The notes under the pieces are model-generated. The model searched no databases. It was not told the DNA's origin and worked only from the letters and a program-made list of their open reading frames with translations. From NCBI GenBank assembly GCA_012520815.1, contig JAAYNM010000083.1:31508-95507 (forward strand): a DNA stretch of 64,000 nt, in the 5' to 3' direction. Source of the DNA: Clostridiales bacterium. GTDB taxonomy: Bacteria > Bacillota > Clostridia > Lachnospirales > Lachnospiraceae. Numbering within the stretch: position 1 is the stretch's first letter; the number at the start of each line of letters is the position of its first letter. This document shows positions 1 to 9,760 of the stretch, piece by piece. The position numbers were made by a program, and so were the translations under genes.

Positions 1-699
1 GAAGGATATTCTTTTATAGATGCAGACTATTCACAAATAGAACTTAGAATATTGGCACATATGTCAGAAGACGAATCATTAATAGAAGCCTATAAGTCTG
101 CAAAAGATATTCATCTTATCACGGCGGCGAAGGTTTTTGGCGTACCAGAAGATGAAGTGACGAAAGAACTTAGAGGTAAGGCGAAAGCTGTAAACTTTGG
201 TATTGTATATGGTATAAGCTCTTTTGGACTAAGTCAGGATTTAAAGGTCTCAAGAAAAGAAGCCTCGGAATACATCGAGCAATATTTTGCAACATATCCA
301 GGTGTAAAAAGATACCTTGATAATTGTGTAGATTCGGCAAAGGAAAAAGGTTATGTAACAACATTATTTAACAGAATCAGACCTATTCCTGAACTGAAAT
401 CAAGTAATTTTATGCAAAGATCCTTTGGTGAAAGAATTGCTATGAATTCTCCAATACAAGGTACTGCTGCAGATATAATGAAAATTGCTATGATTAATGT
501 TGAAAGGGCAATACGAAAAAAAGAGCTTCACTCTAGAATTGTACTGCAGGTTCATGATGAACTTTTAGTTGAGACTTTTGCAGGTGAGGAAGATATTATA
601 AAAGAAATATTAGTGAACGAAATGTCAAGGGCTGCCGATCTAAAGGTAAATCTGGAGATTGGCGTAGAATGTGGTAAAAATTGGCTGGAAGCTCATTAA
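1..699 (+). CDS. polA: DNA polymerase I, C-terminal part (5' end outside window)
   Basis: This is the 3' end of the gene for DNA polymerase I, which fills gaps and removes primers in replication and repair. The ORF track starts at the ATG at 52, but the frame is open to base 1 and reads DADYSQIELRILAHMS, the polymerase motif A with its catalytic aspartate. Motif B follows (KAVNFGIVYGIS, O-helix), and motif C appears as LQVHDELLVE near the end. The gene is therefore a family A polymerase cut by the window edge, not a short protein. It ends with TAA just before coaE, 13 bases away, so the two are probably co-transcribed, an order common in Firmicutes. Identification is very secure; nothing can be said about the 3'-5' exonuclease domain, which lies outside. 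Confidence 0.97.
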   Translation, partial: EGYSFIDADYSQIELRILAHMSEDESLIEAYKSAKDIHLITAAKVFGVPEDEVTKELRGKAKAVNFGIVYGISSFGLSQDLKVSRKEASEYIEQYFATYPGVKRYLDNCVDSAKEKGYVTTLFNRIRPIPELKSSNFMQRSFGERIAMNSPIQGTAADIMKIAMINVERAIRKKELHSRIVLQVHDELLVETFAGEEDIIKEILVNEMSRAADLKVNLEIGVECGKNWLEAH

Positions 700-712
700 A
701 ACTGGAGGAAAT

Positions 713-1300
713 ATGAGTAAAATTATTGGAATCACTGGTGGTGTAGGATGTGGAAAATCCACGGTTTTATCAATATTAGAAGAAAAATATAATGCTTCAG
801 TTATACAAGCTGATATAGTAGGTCATTTGGTTATGAAATCCGGAAACGATGCATTCGAATCTATTGTAAAACTTTTTGGAAACAAAATACTAGATGAATT
901 AGGAGAAATCGACAGAAAGAAACTTGGTGAAATTGTATTTGTAAACGAAGAATTACTTCAAAAATTAAATGCTATTATTCATCCAGCAGTAAAGGAATAT
1001 ATAAAAAACTTTGTTGATGATCAAATCTCAAAAAAAACCGAAATAATTGTTGTGGAAGCTGCATTGCTTATAGAGGCAGGTTATCGAGATATTTGTAGCG
1101 AATATTGGTATATATTTGCATCTGAAAACATAAGGAAAAATCGTCTAAAGGCTAGCAGAGGATATAGTGATGAGAAAATTATTGAGATAATGAATAATCA
1201 GTTATCAGAAGAAGAATTTAAAGAGTATACAGATTTTACAATAGATAACAATAGTGATGTGTTACATTTAGAAGAACAAATTAAAAGATTGCTTATGTAA
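713..1300 (+). CDS. coaE: Dephospho-CoA kinase
   Basis: CoaE phosphorylates dephospho-CoA with ATP, the last step of coenzyme A synthesis in the cytoplasm. The protein (195 residues) begins MSKIIGITGGVGCGKST, a P-loop, followed by the QADIVGHLV segment typical of the family, and HPAVKEYI and EAALLIEAG in the lid and CoA-binding parts. The ORF track begins at a GTG at 671 inside polA; I chose the ATG at 713 because a GGAGG lies at 704-708 with normal spacing and because family members begin right at the P-loop strand. It lies directly downstream of polA, as in many Firmicutes. The length is usual for CoaE. Confidence 0.96.
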   Translation: MSKIIGITGGVGCGKSTVLSILEEKYNASVIQADIVGHLVMKSGNDAFESIVKLFGNKILDELGEIDRKKLGEIVFVNEELLQKLNAIIHPAVKEYIKNFVDDQISKKTEIIVVEAALLIEAGYRDICSEYWYIFASENIRKNRLKASRGYSDEKIIEIMNNQLSEEEFKEYTDFTIDNNSDVLHLEEQIKRLLM

Positions 1301-1363
1301 CTGGATTTTTAGCTAATTTTGATATAAAATAAATGTAGAATTTTAGCGGAAGGAAGAAATATT

Positions 1364-3493
1364 ATGCTTGATAATAAAAAGTACCCTGAGCATATGGTTT
1401 TTGGACTTGATATAGGAACGAGAAGCCTTGTGGGCTCGGTTGGGTATATGGAAAAAAATAAATTTAACGTAATAGCCCATTATGTTAAAGAACATGATAC
1501 ACGAGCAATGTTAGATGGTCAGATCCACGATATACAAAAAGTTGGTGAATCTATTGACTTTGTCAAGCGTGAATTAGAAAATCAAATAGGACGACCTTTA
1601 AAAGAAGTATGTATAGCAGCGGCTGGTAGAGTTCTTAAGACTGTAACCGTAAGCGTCGAGACTGAGAGAACTGATGAATCAGCCATAACTAGCGAAGATA
1701 TTTATTCATTAGATTTATTAGGTATAGAAAAGGCATATGATATTATCAGAGAACAGTATCCAGATATAGAATTCTACTGTGTTGGATATTCAGTTGTCAA
1801 ATATTATATGAATGGCTATGTGATTAACAATCTAGAGGGACATAAGGCGAAAAAAATCAGTGCAGATGTCTTGGCAACATTCTTGCCCCAGGAGGTTGTT
1901 GAAGGGTTATATTCAGCAGTTTCTATTGCTGATTTAAAGGTTGCAAATCTTACATTAGAGCCCATAGCTACTATAAATATTGCCATCCCAGAACAGTTCA
2001 GATTACTTAATATTGCCCTAGTAGATGTTGGTGCTGGTACAAGTGATATATGTATTACAAAGGATGGAAGTATTGTAGCCTATGGCATGATTCCTCATGC
2101 TGGTGATGAGATTACAGAGGTGATTTTACACAAGTGTTTAGTGGATTTTAAGACAGCCGAGAAGATAAAGCTAAGTTCAATGAAGAATAAGGGATGTTCC
2201 TTTAAGGATATTATGGGATTATCCCACAAGCTTACCCCTGCAGATATAAAGGAAATGTATAAAGATACAGTAGAGACTATGACGCAAGAAATTGCTGACA
2301 AGATTATTGAACTTAATGGTGGAAAAAGTGTCAATGCTGTTTTTATTGTAGGTGGTGGCGGCAAAGCCTTTGGATTTACAAGTAGTTTAGCAAAATTTCT
2401 GTCTCTCCCAGAAGAGCGTGTGGCACTTAGAGGTGCGGAGGTTCTAAGAGATGTAAACTTCATTGTAGAAGGAGTAAAGAAGGATCCATTACTTGTTACA
2501 CCTATTGGTATTTGTATTAATTTCTATAACCAAAAGAATAACTTTATATTTGTAAACATAAATGATACAAGAATCAAACTATATGATAATGATAGACTTA
2601 CAGTTGTAGATGCTGCTATGCAAATCGGATTTCCAAATGAAGATCTATTCCCAAAAAGAGGAAAGGAACTTACCTATACGCTTAATGAAAAAGTGAGAAT
2701 GGTTCGAGGTTCAGTGGGAGAGGCGGCAGTCATTACAATAAATGGCAAAGAGGCAAATATTAATTCCAAGATATCAAAAAATGATAGAATTAGTATTATC
2801 CCATCCACTGTAGGCAATCCAGCTATCTTAAAGATTATGCAGTTAACTGAATTTAAAGAATCCATTTTTTTTGAAGTTAATGGTGTAAATATTGAATGTC
2901 CTAGAGTTGCCAATGTCAATGGAGAATTTGTTGTTTCCTCATATGAAATCAAAGAAGGCGACGTTATAAGTATATTAGATTATTATACAGTTAATCAAAT
3001 CATGCAATTTATGGACATTGACAGTACTGGAAAAGATATATATGTTAATGGTCATTTATCAACATTTGATGAACCTGTATATGCTAACTTTAAAGTTGAA
3101 ATTAAAGATACTGATTATCTCAAAAAAGATGATGATTTTGATATGCTCGTCGGTGGAAATTACGACGATGATAAAGATGATGAATTTAATGATAATGTTT
3201 TAGATGGAAGTGTAGTCGAGACAGAATCTGATAACGGTGGTAAGAAAAAAACCGCAAAAAAAGCTACACTTGTAAACGAAGTAAGTAATATAACCATTTC
3301 AGTTACAATAAACCAAACTGTGGTTAATTTATCAGGAAAAGCCTCCTACACATTTGTAGATATTTTGGATGTTTATCCGTTTGATACAAAAGTTGTAGGC
3401 GGAGATATTTTAATAGTTCGCATCAATGGAGAAGATGCAGGCTTTGCCTCTAGTATAAAGCATGGTGATATTTTGGAGCTATTCTGGCAGTAA
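1364..3493 (+). CDS. FtsA-like actin-fold ATPase with beta-grasp-like C-terminal repeats
   Basis: The first 370 residues or so match the FtsA/PilM group of actin-like ATPases: phosphate-1 loop GLDIGTRS (about 14-21), an SHS2/1C-type insert, phosphate-2 loop DVGAGTSD (221-228) and adenosine motif IVGGGGKAFG (328-337). FtsA proteins tether FtsZ to the membrane and are usually about 420 residues. This one has 709. The extra 340 residues hold repeated units with the pattern NG-x(8-12)-I-x(2-3)-D-x-I-x-I (at about 459-479, 518-538 and 687-707), which look like beta-grasp folds, and an acidic linker (about 586-625). The usual C-terminal amphipathic membrane helix is absent; the protein ends DILELFWQ. 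It may act in division or envelope assembly, but its role is inferred only. A good GGAAGGA site precedes the ATG. Confidence 0.75.
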   Translation: MLDNKKYPEHMVFGLDIGTRSLVGSVGYMEKNKFNVIAHYVKEHDTRAMLDGQIHDIQKVGESIDFVKRELENQIGRPLKEVCIAAAGRVLKTVTVSVETERTDESAITSEDIYSLDLLGIEKAYDIIREQYPDIEFYCVGYSVVKYYMNGYVINNLEGHKAKKISADVLATFLPQEVVEGLYSAVSIADLKVANLTLEPIATINIAIPEQFRLLNIALVDVGAGTSDICITKDGSIVAYGMIPHAGDEITEVILHKCLVDFKTAEKIKLSSMKNKGCSFKDIMGLSHKLTPADIKEMYKDTVETMTQEIADKIIELNGGKSVNAVFIVGGGGKAFGFTSSLAKFLSLPEERVALRGAEVLRDVNFIVEGVKKDPLLVTPIGICINFYNQKNNFIFVNINDTRIKLYDNDRLTVVDAAMQIGFPNEDLFPKRGKELTYTLNEKVRMVRGSVGEAAVITINGKEANINSKISKNDRISIIPSTVGNPAILKIMQLTEFKESIFFEVNGVNIECPRVANVNGEFVVSSYEIKEGDVISILDYYTVNQIMQFMDIDSTGKDIYVNGHLSTFDEPVYANFKVEIKDTDYLKKDDDFDMLVGGNYDDDKDDEFNDNVLDGSVVETESDNGGKKKTAKKATLVNEVSNITISVTINQTVVNLSGKASYTFVDILDVYPFDTKVVGGDILIVRINGEDAGFASSIKHGDILELFWQ

Positions 3494-3584
3494 GCCCTTG
3501 GCTTTAATTATTTACCTTGTAGTTATATTTAACAATTATATGAATATACATATGTGTAGAGAAATCTTCACTAATATGTGAATA

Positions 3585-3622
3585 ATAAGTCAAGTAGGTT
3601 TCCTGCTTGACTTATATTTTTT
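3585..3622 (+). terminator. Intrinsic terminator after the FtsA-like gene
   Basis: ATAAGTCAAGTAGG and CCTGCTTGACTTAT form a 14-bp stem (one G-T pair) with a three-base TTT loop, followed by ATTTTTTG. It lies about 90 bases after the stop codon of the FtsA-like gene and ends the polA-coaE-FtsA-like transcript. Confidence 0.85.
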
Positions 3623-3860
3623 GTGAAAATGGAAGGGGTGTACTATTACTATGCACATTTATATAGATATGTTGTAGTTAATCCTTTTTATATACTCAAA
3701 AAGTATGAAAATAACATTTTAAGGTATGATTTTTAGGTTCTATATGGTATAATTTTGAAGGAGTTTATCTTAAAAAAGTAAAAGAAATAGAAAACTCTTA
3801 CCTATATGGTGAAGAGTAAATTAATAGTTCACAAGATGAACTTGAATATGGAGTGATGAA
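3623..3860 (+). promoter_or_regulatory. AT-rich gap with an extended -10 promoter candidate for the relQ operon
   Basis: The gap between the FtsA-like terminator and relQ holds no convincing gene. The best promoter candidate is TGGTATAAT at 3745-3753, a consensus -10 with the TG extension, but no good -35 lies 17 bases upstream. It would give a leader of about 100 bases before the relQ ATG at 3861. No riboswitch fold was recognised. Confidence 0.45.
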
Positions 3861-4676
3861 ATGGATATAAAGTTATGGAGAGAGATTTTACATCCTTATG
3901 AGATGGCAGTAGATGAACTCACCTTGAAGTTTAACAATATTATTAAAGAATATAGAACTCTTGGTGAATATTCACCAATCGAAATGGTTGATGGTAGAGT
4001 TAAAAAAATTTCAAGTATTTTAGAAAAGTGTCAAAAGAAAGGTATACTTCTTGAGGAGGTGTGCGAAAAAGTTGACGATATTGCAGGTATTAGAATTATT
4101 TGTCAATTTGTAGAAGATATATACAAAGTTGTAGAATTGATAAATTCACGTACAGATATTAGAGTGGTTGAAAGAAAAGACTATATAACTAATATGAAGG
4201 CTAGCGGATATAGAAGTTATCATATGGTTATTGAATATACAATTCAGACCATGAAAGGTCCCAATGTTGTTAAAGCAGAGATTCAAATTAGAACGTTAGC
4301 AATGAATTTCTGGGCAACAATTGAACATTCCCTACAGTACAAGTACCGTAGGAATATGCCACCTCATATTAGAGAGCGTTTGTCAGCGGCTTCAGCAGCT
4401 ATTATTAATTTAGATGCTGAGATGAGTCGAATTAGGGATGAGATTATGGATTCCCAAAATTCATTTAGAATTAAGGCTAATATTATTACAGAGATTCTTA
4501 ATCTTATTCAAAATCTCTATAAGGTTGCTAACAAGAGAGAAATCATTAAAATCCAAGATGAATTTTATCGTGTGTATAGTCATGATGATATTATTGAACT
4601 TGAGCATTTCCTTACTGAATTAGATGTACTAGCTGAAGGATACAGAGCGCAAGGTATAGAGGATCAACTAATATAA
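3861..4676 (+). CDS. relQ: Small alarmone synthetase, RelQ/YjbM-type GTP pyrophosphokinase
   Basis: Members of this family transfer pyrophosphate from ATP to GDP or GTP to make (p)ppGpp, the stringent-response signal, without the hydrolase, TGS or ACT domains of long RelA/SpoT enzymes. The 271-residue protein has only the synthetase domain: DDIAGIRIICQF, the GYRSYHMVIEY segment and the AEIQIRTLAMNFWATIEHSL motif. The C-terminal third is helical, as expected for the part that drives tetramer formation in RelQ. The ATG at 3861 follows GGAGTGA. Its stop overlaps the next start by one base (TAATG), so translation of the pseudouridine synthase downstream is probably coupled. It heads a long co-directional run that lasts to recU. 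Confidence 0.93.
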   Translation: MDIKLWREILHPYEMAVDELTLKFNNIIKEYRTLGEYSPIEMVDGRVKKISSILEKCQKKGILLEEVCEKVDDIAGIRIICQFVEDIYKVVELINSRTDIRVVERKDYITNMKASGYRSYHMVIEYTIQTMKGPNVVKAEIQIRTLAMNFWATIEHSLQYKYRRNMPPHIRERLSAASAAIINLDAEMSRIRDEIMDSQNSFRIKANIITEILNLIQNLYKVANKREIIKIQDEFYRVYSHDDIIELEHFLTELDVLAEGYRAQGIEDQLI

Positions 4677-5380
4677 TGAAAACTCGATTAGATAAATACT
4701 TAACTCATTGTGGAGTGGGTACTCGCAGTCAAGTAAAATTATTAATAAAAAACGGAAAAGTTACAGTCGATGGAGAAATCACAAAAAAATCAGAGACTAA
4801 AATAGATGAAAATAATATCGTAACTTGTAATGGAGAAATAATGCATTACAATGAATTTGAATATTTTATGTTAAATAAACCAAAAGGTGTGGTTTCAGCA
4901 ACAAAGGATAATGTTTCTACTACAGTAATTGAATTAATTAAAGATTGTACCCACAAGGATATATTTCCAGTAGGAAGGTTGGATAAGGATACAGAAGGTC
5001 TTTTGATTATCACAGATGACGGTGGTCTAGCCCACAATCTTTTAAGCCCTAAAAAACATGTGGATAAAAAGTATTTCTGTAGATTAGATTACGAACTTTC
5101 ACGGCAATCTGCTAAAAAATTAGAGTGTGGTGTTGAAATAGAGGATGGTGTGATTACAAAACCAGCCATTGTTGAATTTACGAGCATCCCTACAGAAGTT
5201 TTTATCACAATCCATGAAGGAAAATTCCATCAAGTAAAGCGGATGTTTAATGCAGTAGGACTTAATGTTACTTATTTAAAACGAATGTCTATGGGAAACC
5301 TTGTCTTAGATAAGGATCTTTTACCAGGAGAATATAGACCTCTTACTACAGAGGAACTTGAACTATTAAGAAAATCATAA
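4676..5380 (+). CDS. RsuA-family rRNA pseudouridine synthase
   Basis: This enzyme isomerises a uridine in rRNA to pseudouridine; the RsuA/RluB/RluE/RluF branch includes the 16S U516 enzyme. An S4 RNA-binding domain lies at the N-terminus (TRLDKYLTHCGVGTRSQVK, about residues 2-60), then the catalytic motif PVGRLDKDTEGLLI with its aspartate, and KFHQVKRMFNAVG near the C-terminus. The length of 234 is normal. The start ATG overlaps the relQ stop codon by one base. Which site it modifies cannot be told from the sequence; RsuA (16S U516) is the most likely by length and by LNKPKG near the start of the catalytic domain. Confidence 0.92.
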   Translation: MKTRLDKYLTHCGVGTRSQVKLLIKNGKVTVDGEITKKSETKIDENNIVTCNGEIMHYNEFEYFMLNKPKGVVSATKDNVSTTVIELIKDCTHKDIFPVGRLDKDTEGLLIITDDGGLAHNLLSPKKHVDKKYFCRLDYELSRQSAKKLECGVEIEDGVITKPAIVEFTSIPTEVFITIHEGKFHQVKRMFNAVGLNVTYLKRMSMGNLVLDKDLLPGEYRPLTTEELELLRKS

Positions 5381-5394
5381 ATTAGGAGATTATT

Positions 5395-6075
5395 ATGATA
5401 AATCAATTTGATGCCGTTATTTTTGATATGGATGGCACACTTATAGATTCAATGATGATGTGGAAAGGTATTGATGAAGACTATCTTGAAAGGTTTCATA
5501 TTTCAATGCCAAATCACCTTCAAAATGATATAGAAGGGATGAGCTTTACAGAAACGGCGATATATTTTAAAGAACGTTTTAACATATCAGATACAGTAGA
5601 CAAGATTAAAGCGGATTGGAATACTATGGCACTTGAATTTTATACTAAAAAGGTAGAATTAAAAGCGGGTGTTATGGAATTTTTGAATTATTTAAAATAT
5701 CTTGGAAAGCCTCTGGGTATTGCAACTAGCAATTCAAGACAGTTGACAACTGCTTGTTTAGAATATTTAAAAATATCTGATTTATTTGACGCCGTTGTTA
5801 CAGGATGTGATATTACAGCGGGCAAGCCACAGCCTGATATATATTTAGAAAATGCCAAATTACTACAGGTTGAACCTAAAAAGTGCTTTGTTTTTGAGGA
5901 TATTCCTCAAGGACTTATGGCAGCAATTAATGCCGGTATGACGACTTGTGCAGTGGATGATGAATACTCAAGTGACGTAAAAGACGAAAAAATTAAACTG
6001 GCTGATTATTACATAAGTGATTTCAACGAATTTATGCAAAAATACACCAGCATGAAGGGAAACTATTATGAATAA
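5395..6075 (+). CDS. HAD-superfamily phosphatase (beta-phosphoglucomutase-like)
   Basis: A cytoplasmic haloacid-dehalogenase-fold hydrolase of 226 residues. Motif I is [10 protein letters not shown] with the nucleophile and acid/base aspartates, motif II is the TSNS segment, and motifs III-IV appear in [13 protein letters not shown] and [17 protein letters not shown] helical cap between motifs I and II places it in subfamily I with phosphoglycolate phosphatase and beta-phosphoglucomutase relatives. The substrate is unknown; such proteins often remove phosphate from small metabolites. RBS TAGGAG precedes the ATG. Its last 8 bases overlap the start of ygiQ, suggesting coupled translation. Confidence 0.88.
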   Translation: MINQFDAVIFDMDGTLIDSMMMWKGIDEDYLERFHISMPNHLQNDIEGMSFTETAIYFKERFNISDTVDKIKADWNTMALEFYTKKVELKAGVMEFLNYLKYLGKPLGIATSNSRQLTTACLEYLKISDLFDAVVTGCDITAGKPQPDIYLENAKLLQVEPKKCFVFEDIPQGLMAAINAGMTTCAVDDEYSSDVKDEKIKLADYYISDFNEFMQKYTSMKGNYYE

Positions 6076-8086
6076 TGGCTTTTTACCCATATCAAGAGAA
6101 GATATGGAGGAGCGTGGCATAAGTCAATTAGACTTTGTATATGTAATTGGTGATGCTTATGTAGACCATCCATCGTTTGGTCACGCTATCATTAGTAGAA
6201 TTTTAGATGATAAAGGTTTTAGTGTAGGTATAATATCCCAGCCCGATTGGAAGGATAAGGATAGTATTTCTGTGCTAGGAGAACCAAGACTTGGCTTTTT
6301 GGTGATGGCAGGGAATATGGATTCTATGGTGAATCACTATTCTGTATCCAAGAAGAAAAGAAGTGCTGATGCTTTTACACCAGGTGGAATTATGGGAAAA
6401 AGACCTGATTATGCCACAGCAGTTTATTGTAACTTAATAAGACAAACTTATAAGAAAAAACCGATTATTATAGGTGGTATTGAGGCTTCACTTAGAAGAC
6501 TTGGACATTATGATTATTGGTCAAACAAAGTTAAGAGATCTCTTCTCCTTGATTCAGGTGCAAACATTTTATTGTATGGTATGGGCGAACGCTCTATTGT
6601 TGAGGTAGCAGAAGCATTGGATTCGGGTTTGGATATAAATGATATTACATTTGTTGATGGAAGCGTCTACAAGACAAAATCCCTTGAGAGTGTATATGAT
6701 TACCATGTATTACCAAAATTTGGTGATATAAAGGCTGATAAAAAGGAATACGCTAAGAGTTTTTATATCCAATACCAAAATACCGATCCATTTACATCAA
6801 AAAGGTTAGTTGAAGAATATCCTAACAGCGTATATGTTGTTCAAAACAACCCCCAAAAGCCTCTATCACAATCCGAGATGGATTATGTATATTCATTAAA
6901 CTATCAAAGAACCTACCATCCCTCTTATGAGGAATTAGGTGGGGTCCCTGCTATTACAGAAGTGAAATTTAGTTTGGTTAGTAATAGGGGATGTTTTGGT
7001 GGATGTAGTTTTTGTGCATTAACTTTTCATCAGGGACGAATTATTCAAACACGAAGTCATGAGTCTATTATTGAAGAGGCCAAAAAAATTGTATGGGACA
7101 AGGATTTCAAAGGATATATACATGATGTAGGAGGACCAACTGCAAACTTTAGACATACTTCTTGTGATAAGCAACTTAAGCATGGAGTGTGCAAAAATAA
7201 ACAGTGTTTATTCCCTAAGGGATGTAAAAATCTAAATTTAGACCATAAGGACTATTTAGAACTACTACGAAAGTTAAGAGAACTTCCAAATGTAAAAAAA
7301 GTATTTATTCGTAGTGGAATTCGATTTGATTACTTAGTTTATGATAATGATGATACATTTTTTAGAGAAATGGTTAAACATCATATAAGTGGACAACTTA
7401 AAGTTGCTCCTGAGCATATTTCAGATAACGTTTTATCTAAGATGGGTAAACCGGCAAACAGTGTATACGAAAAATTCATAAAGAAATACAAGAAACTAAA
7501 TGAGGAAATGGGATTAAATCAGTTCGTAGTTCCCTATCTTATGTCCTCGCATCCGGGTTCAACCATGAAGGATGCAGTTGCATTGGCGGAATATCTAAGG
7601 GATTTAGGATATATGCCAGAGCAGGTACAGGATTTTTATCCAACGCCGTCTACTATTTCTACATGTATGTATTACACAGGGCTGGATCCGCGAACTATGG
7701 AAGCTGTTTATGTTCCTATTAATCCTCATGAGAAAGCAATGCAAAGAGCATTAATTCAATATAGAAATCCAAAGAACTATGATTTGGTCCTGGAAGCATT
7801 AAAACTTGCTGGAAGGGATGATTTAATTGGTTTTGATAAAAAATGTCTCATAAGACCTCGTAAGATGTCTTACGAAAAAAATTACAAATCCTATAAAACT
7901 ACTACGAAAAAGGCTGCCACTCAAAAAGGTCCTGCAAAAAAATATACAGCAGGGAAGATTACATCTGAAAAAAACACAGTAGGAAAGGCTACCGCTGGAA
8001 AATATACAACTGGAAAAGCCACGGCCAAAAAACAAAAAACAGGTAAGAAATCCATTAGAAATGTCCATAAAAAGAAAGGAATATAA
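6068..8086 (+). CDS. ygiQ: YgiQ-family radical SAM protein with a lysine-rich tail
   Basis: The YgiQ (UPF0313) family has a B12-binding-like N-terminal domain and a radical SAM core; its reaction is unknown. The N-terminal part starts with [20 protein letters not shown], and the 4Fe-4S site is [11 protein letters not shown] (C-x3-C-x2-C). A further cysteine-rich stretch ([17 protein letters not shown]) and the [18 protein letters not shown] segment are typical. The last 60 or so residues after the conserved core are a low-complexity basic tail built of loose KxTAGKxT units. It overlaps the HAD gene upstream by 8 bases, with GGGAAACT before the start, and the next gene begins one base after its stop. 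Confidence 0.93.
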   Translation: MNNGFLPISREDMEERGISQLDFVYVIGDAYVDHPSFGHAIISRILDDKGFSVGIISQPDWKDKDSISVLGEPRLGFLVMAGNMDSMVNHYSVSKKKRSADAFTPGGIMGKRPDYATAVYCNLIRQTYKKKPIIIGGIEASLRRLGHYDYWSNKVKRSLLLDSGANILLYGMGERSIVEVAEALDSGLDINDITFVDGSVYKTKSLESVYDYHVLPKFGDIKADKKEYAKSFYIQYQNTDPFTSKRLVEEYPNSVYVVQNNPQKPLSQSEMDYVYSLNYQRTYHPSYEELGGVPAITEVKFSLVSNRGCFGGCSFCALTFHQGRIIQTRSHESIIEEAKKIVWDKDFKGYIHDVGGPTANFRHTSCDKQLKHGVCKNKQCLFPKGCKNLNLDHKDYLELLRKLRELPNVKKVFIRSGIRFDYLVYDNDDTFFREMVKHHISGQLKVAPEHISDNVLSKMGKPANSVYEKFIKKYKKLNEEMGLNQFVVPYLMSSHPGSTMKDAVALAEYLRDLGYMPEQVQDFYPTPSTISTCMYYTGLDPRTMEAVYVPINPHEKAMQRALIQYRNPKNYDLVLEALKLAGRDDLIGFDKKCLIRPRKMSYEKNYKSYKTTTKKAATQKGPAKKYTAGKITSEKNTVGKATAGKYTTGKATAKKQKTGKKSIRNVHKKKGI

Positions 8087-8087
8087 T

Positions 8088-8846
8088 ATGAAAAAAATCG
8101 CTTTAATTACGGGTGCATCATCTGGTTTTGGTAGTTTATTCGCTTCAAAACTCTCTGATACATTTGAATGTATTGATGAATATTGGTTAGTTGCAAGAAG
8201 GGAAGAGAAACTTAAGGAAGTAGCAAAAACAGTTAAAAAGACAGTTAAGATACTCCCTTATGATCTTACAGATGAAAGTACAATAAAAGAAATTGTGGAT
8301 GAATTATACCAATCTTATGTGCAAGTAAAAATGCTCATCAACTGTGCAGGTTTCGGAATATATGGTGATTTTTTAGCAAGTAATGTTAATGCTGTAAGCG
8401 GAATGATTGATTTAAACTGTAAGGCACTTACATTGCTTACAAAAGAGGTAATTCCTTTTATGTGTTACAATAGTAGAATCATTAATGTTGCGTCGTCTGC
8501 TGCGTTTTTACCTCAGAAGAATTTTGCTGTGTATGCGGCATCTAAATCATATGTACTTAGTTTCACAAGGGCACTTAACATCGAAGTTAAGGATTTGGAT
8601 ATTTATTGTACAGCAGTATGTCCAGGACCTGCTGATACCAATTTCTTTAATATTGCATTAGAAAACGAAACAGATATACCTTTCTACAAGGAATTGTTTA
8701 TGTCAGATGCCTCAAAAGTGGTTGATAAGGCTATAAAGGATTCAATTACAAAACGTCCAGTATCTGTATATTCAATACCTATGAAAACACTAAGAATTAT
8801 TGGAAAAGTGGTACCACACTCATTAACACTAAGGTTTATGGATTGA
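8088..8846 (+). CDS. Short-chain dehydrogenase/reductase (SDR)
   Basis: A classical SDR of 252 residues that oxidises or reduces an unknown substrate with NAD(P). The Rossmann glycine motif is TGASSGFG near the N-terminus, NCAG stands for the NNAG motif, and the active site includes the VASSAA serine and YAASK. The ORF track starts at 8061 within ygiQ; I chose the ATG at 8088 because AAAGAAAGGA precedes it and SDR proteins begin just before the first beta strand (MKKIALITG). The gene starts right after the ygiQ stop and belongs to the same run. The C-terminal part (PMKTLRIIGKVVPHSL) resembles DltE/YqjQ-type SDRs of Firmicutes. Confidence 0.9.
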   Translation: MKKIALITGASSGFGSLFASKLSDTFECIDEYWLVARREEKLKEVAKTVKKTVKILPYDLTDESTIKEIVDELYQSYVQVKMLINCAGFGIYGDFLASNVNAVSGMIDLNCKALTLLTKEVIPFMCYNSRIINVASSAAFLPQKNFAVYAASKSYVLSFTRALNIEVKDLDIYCTAVCPGPADTNFFNIALENETDIPFYKELFMSDASKVVDKAIKDSITKRPVSVYSIPMKTLRIIGKVVPHSLTLRFMD

Positions 8847-8874
8847 ATATAAAATATTTTAAAGGATGGACAAT

Positions 8875-9759
8875 ATGAACGAAGAGAAAAAAAACAGGGA
8901 AAAATTTAGTGATATGGCAGTTGTTTTAGCAATTAAGGAGCCAAAGAGTAAGGCCTTTTATGAATTATATATTGAAATGGTTCAATTTTTATATAATCTA
9001 GATGGTTTATATATCATTTTAAGTAAGGACTATCTTGATAAAACACGGGGACTTAGTATTCCGCTAGGGCTTACAAAAGAGAAGTTTCCAGCGATATATC
9101 TATTTACAGACTACGAATTGGCTGCACAATGGTGTAAGCATTATAATTACTATTTAGAAGATGGTACCCCACCTATTGGTTATTTGCCAAAGGATCAAAT
9201 GGAATTTTTAAATGTTTTTCAAATAGCCTTTCAGTTAGGAATTTATAGATGTATTATTAACGAAGGGGCAAGACTGTTATGCGTAAATATTGCAGATATG
9301 ATTAAAGTTAATAATATGGGAACACAAACAATGGCCATGCCTATTGAAGAAATAGAAGAAATGTTAAAACAGGGTAAGCAACCTAAGATAATGGTACGTT
9401 TTAATTGTGTTGAAATAGTTGATTTCAAATATATTGAAGAGGATATTCAGTATTTAAGAGATATAAGAGATAAGATTTTTGATGATTATTGTAAGGCACT
9501 AGAAGATATGAATTTGGAAATCTACTGTAAAGGAAATACTATTCGAAATGCTGGTGAAAAATTCATGACTATCTTTTTCGAAAAGAATGATGATATCGGG
9601 GAACTACTTAGTTCGGGTGCATATTCACGTATCGAAAAGACTTTCTTTGAATTGGCCTCAGCTATTGATACACGAAAATTATTCGATAACAGATATAGTT
9701 ACATAAGATTAGAGAGTAAAGAAAAGTATCCTAATATAGCCGAATATTTTGGAGAATAA
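8875..9759 (+). CDS. Uncharacterised cytoplasmic protein, possibly SseB-like N-terminus
   Basis: I do not recognise this 294-residue protein with certainty. It has no signal peptide or membrane segment. The N-terminal half (AVVLAIKEPKSKAF, FPAIYLFTDYELAAQW, LGIYRCIINEG) resembles the SseB N-terminal fold, in which a short acidic protein carries a FTDYELA-type segment; this is a weak match by eye. The C-terminal half is helical and acidic. The ORF track starts at 8866, but AAAGGA overlaps that codon and sits 8 bases before the ATG at 8875, so I use the latter. It is followed directly by a YdcF-like membrane protein, one base apart, and is likely co-translated with it. Confidence 0.6.
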   Translation: MNEEKKNREKFSDMAVVLAIKEPKSKAFYELYIEMVQFLYNLDGLYIILSKDYLDKTRGLSIPLGLTKEKFPAIYLFTDYELAAQWCKHYNYYLEDGTPPIGYLPKDQMEFLNVFQIAFQLGIYRCIINEGARLLCVNIADMIKVNNMGTQTMAMPIEEIEEMLKQGKQPKIMVRFNCVEIVDFKYIEEDIQYLRDIRDKIFDDYCKALEDMNLEIYCKGNTIRNAGEKFMTIFFEKNDDIGELLSSGAYSRIEKTFFELASAIDTRKLFDNRYSYIRLESKEKYPNIAEYFGE

Positions 9760-9760
9760 G

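Noticed and set aside
2095-2463. 122-residue minus-strand ORF inside the FtsA-like gene
   Set aside because: Shadow of the real gene; no ribosome binding site or family features.
3629-3736. 35-residue ORF (MEGVYYYYAHLY...) in the gap before relQ
   Set aside because: No ribosome binding site, odd tyrosine run and AT-rich sequence; likely chance.
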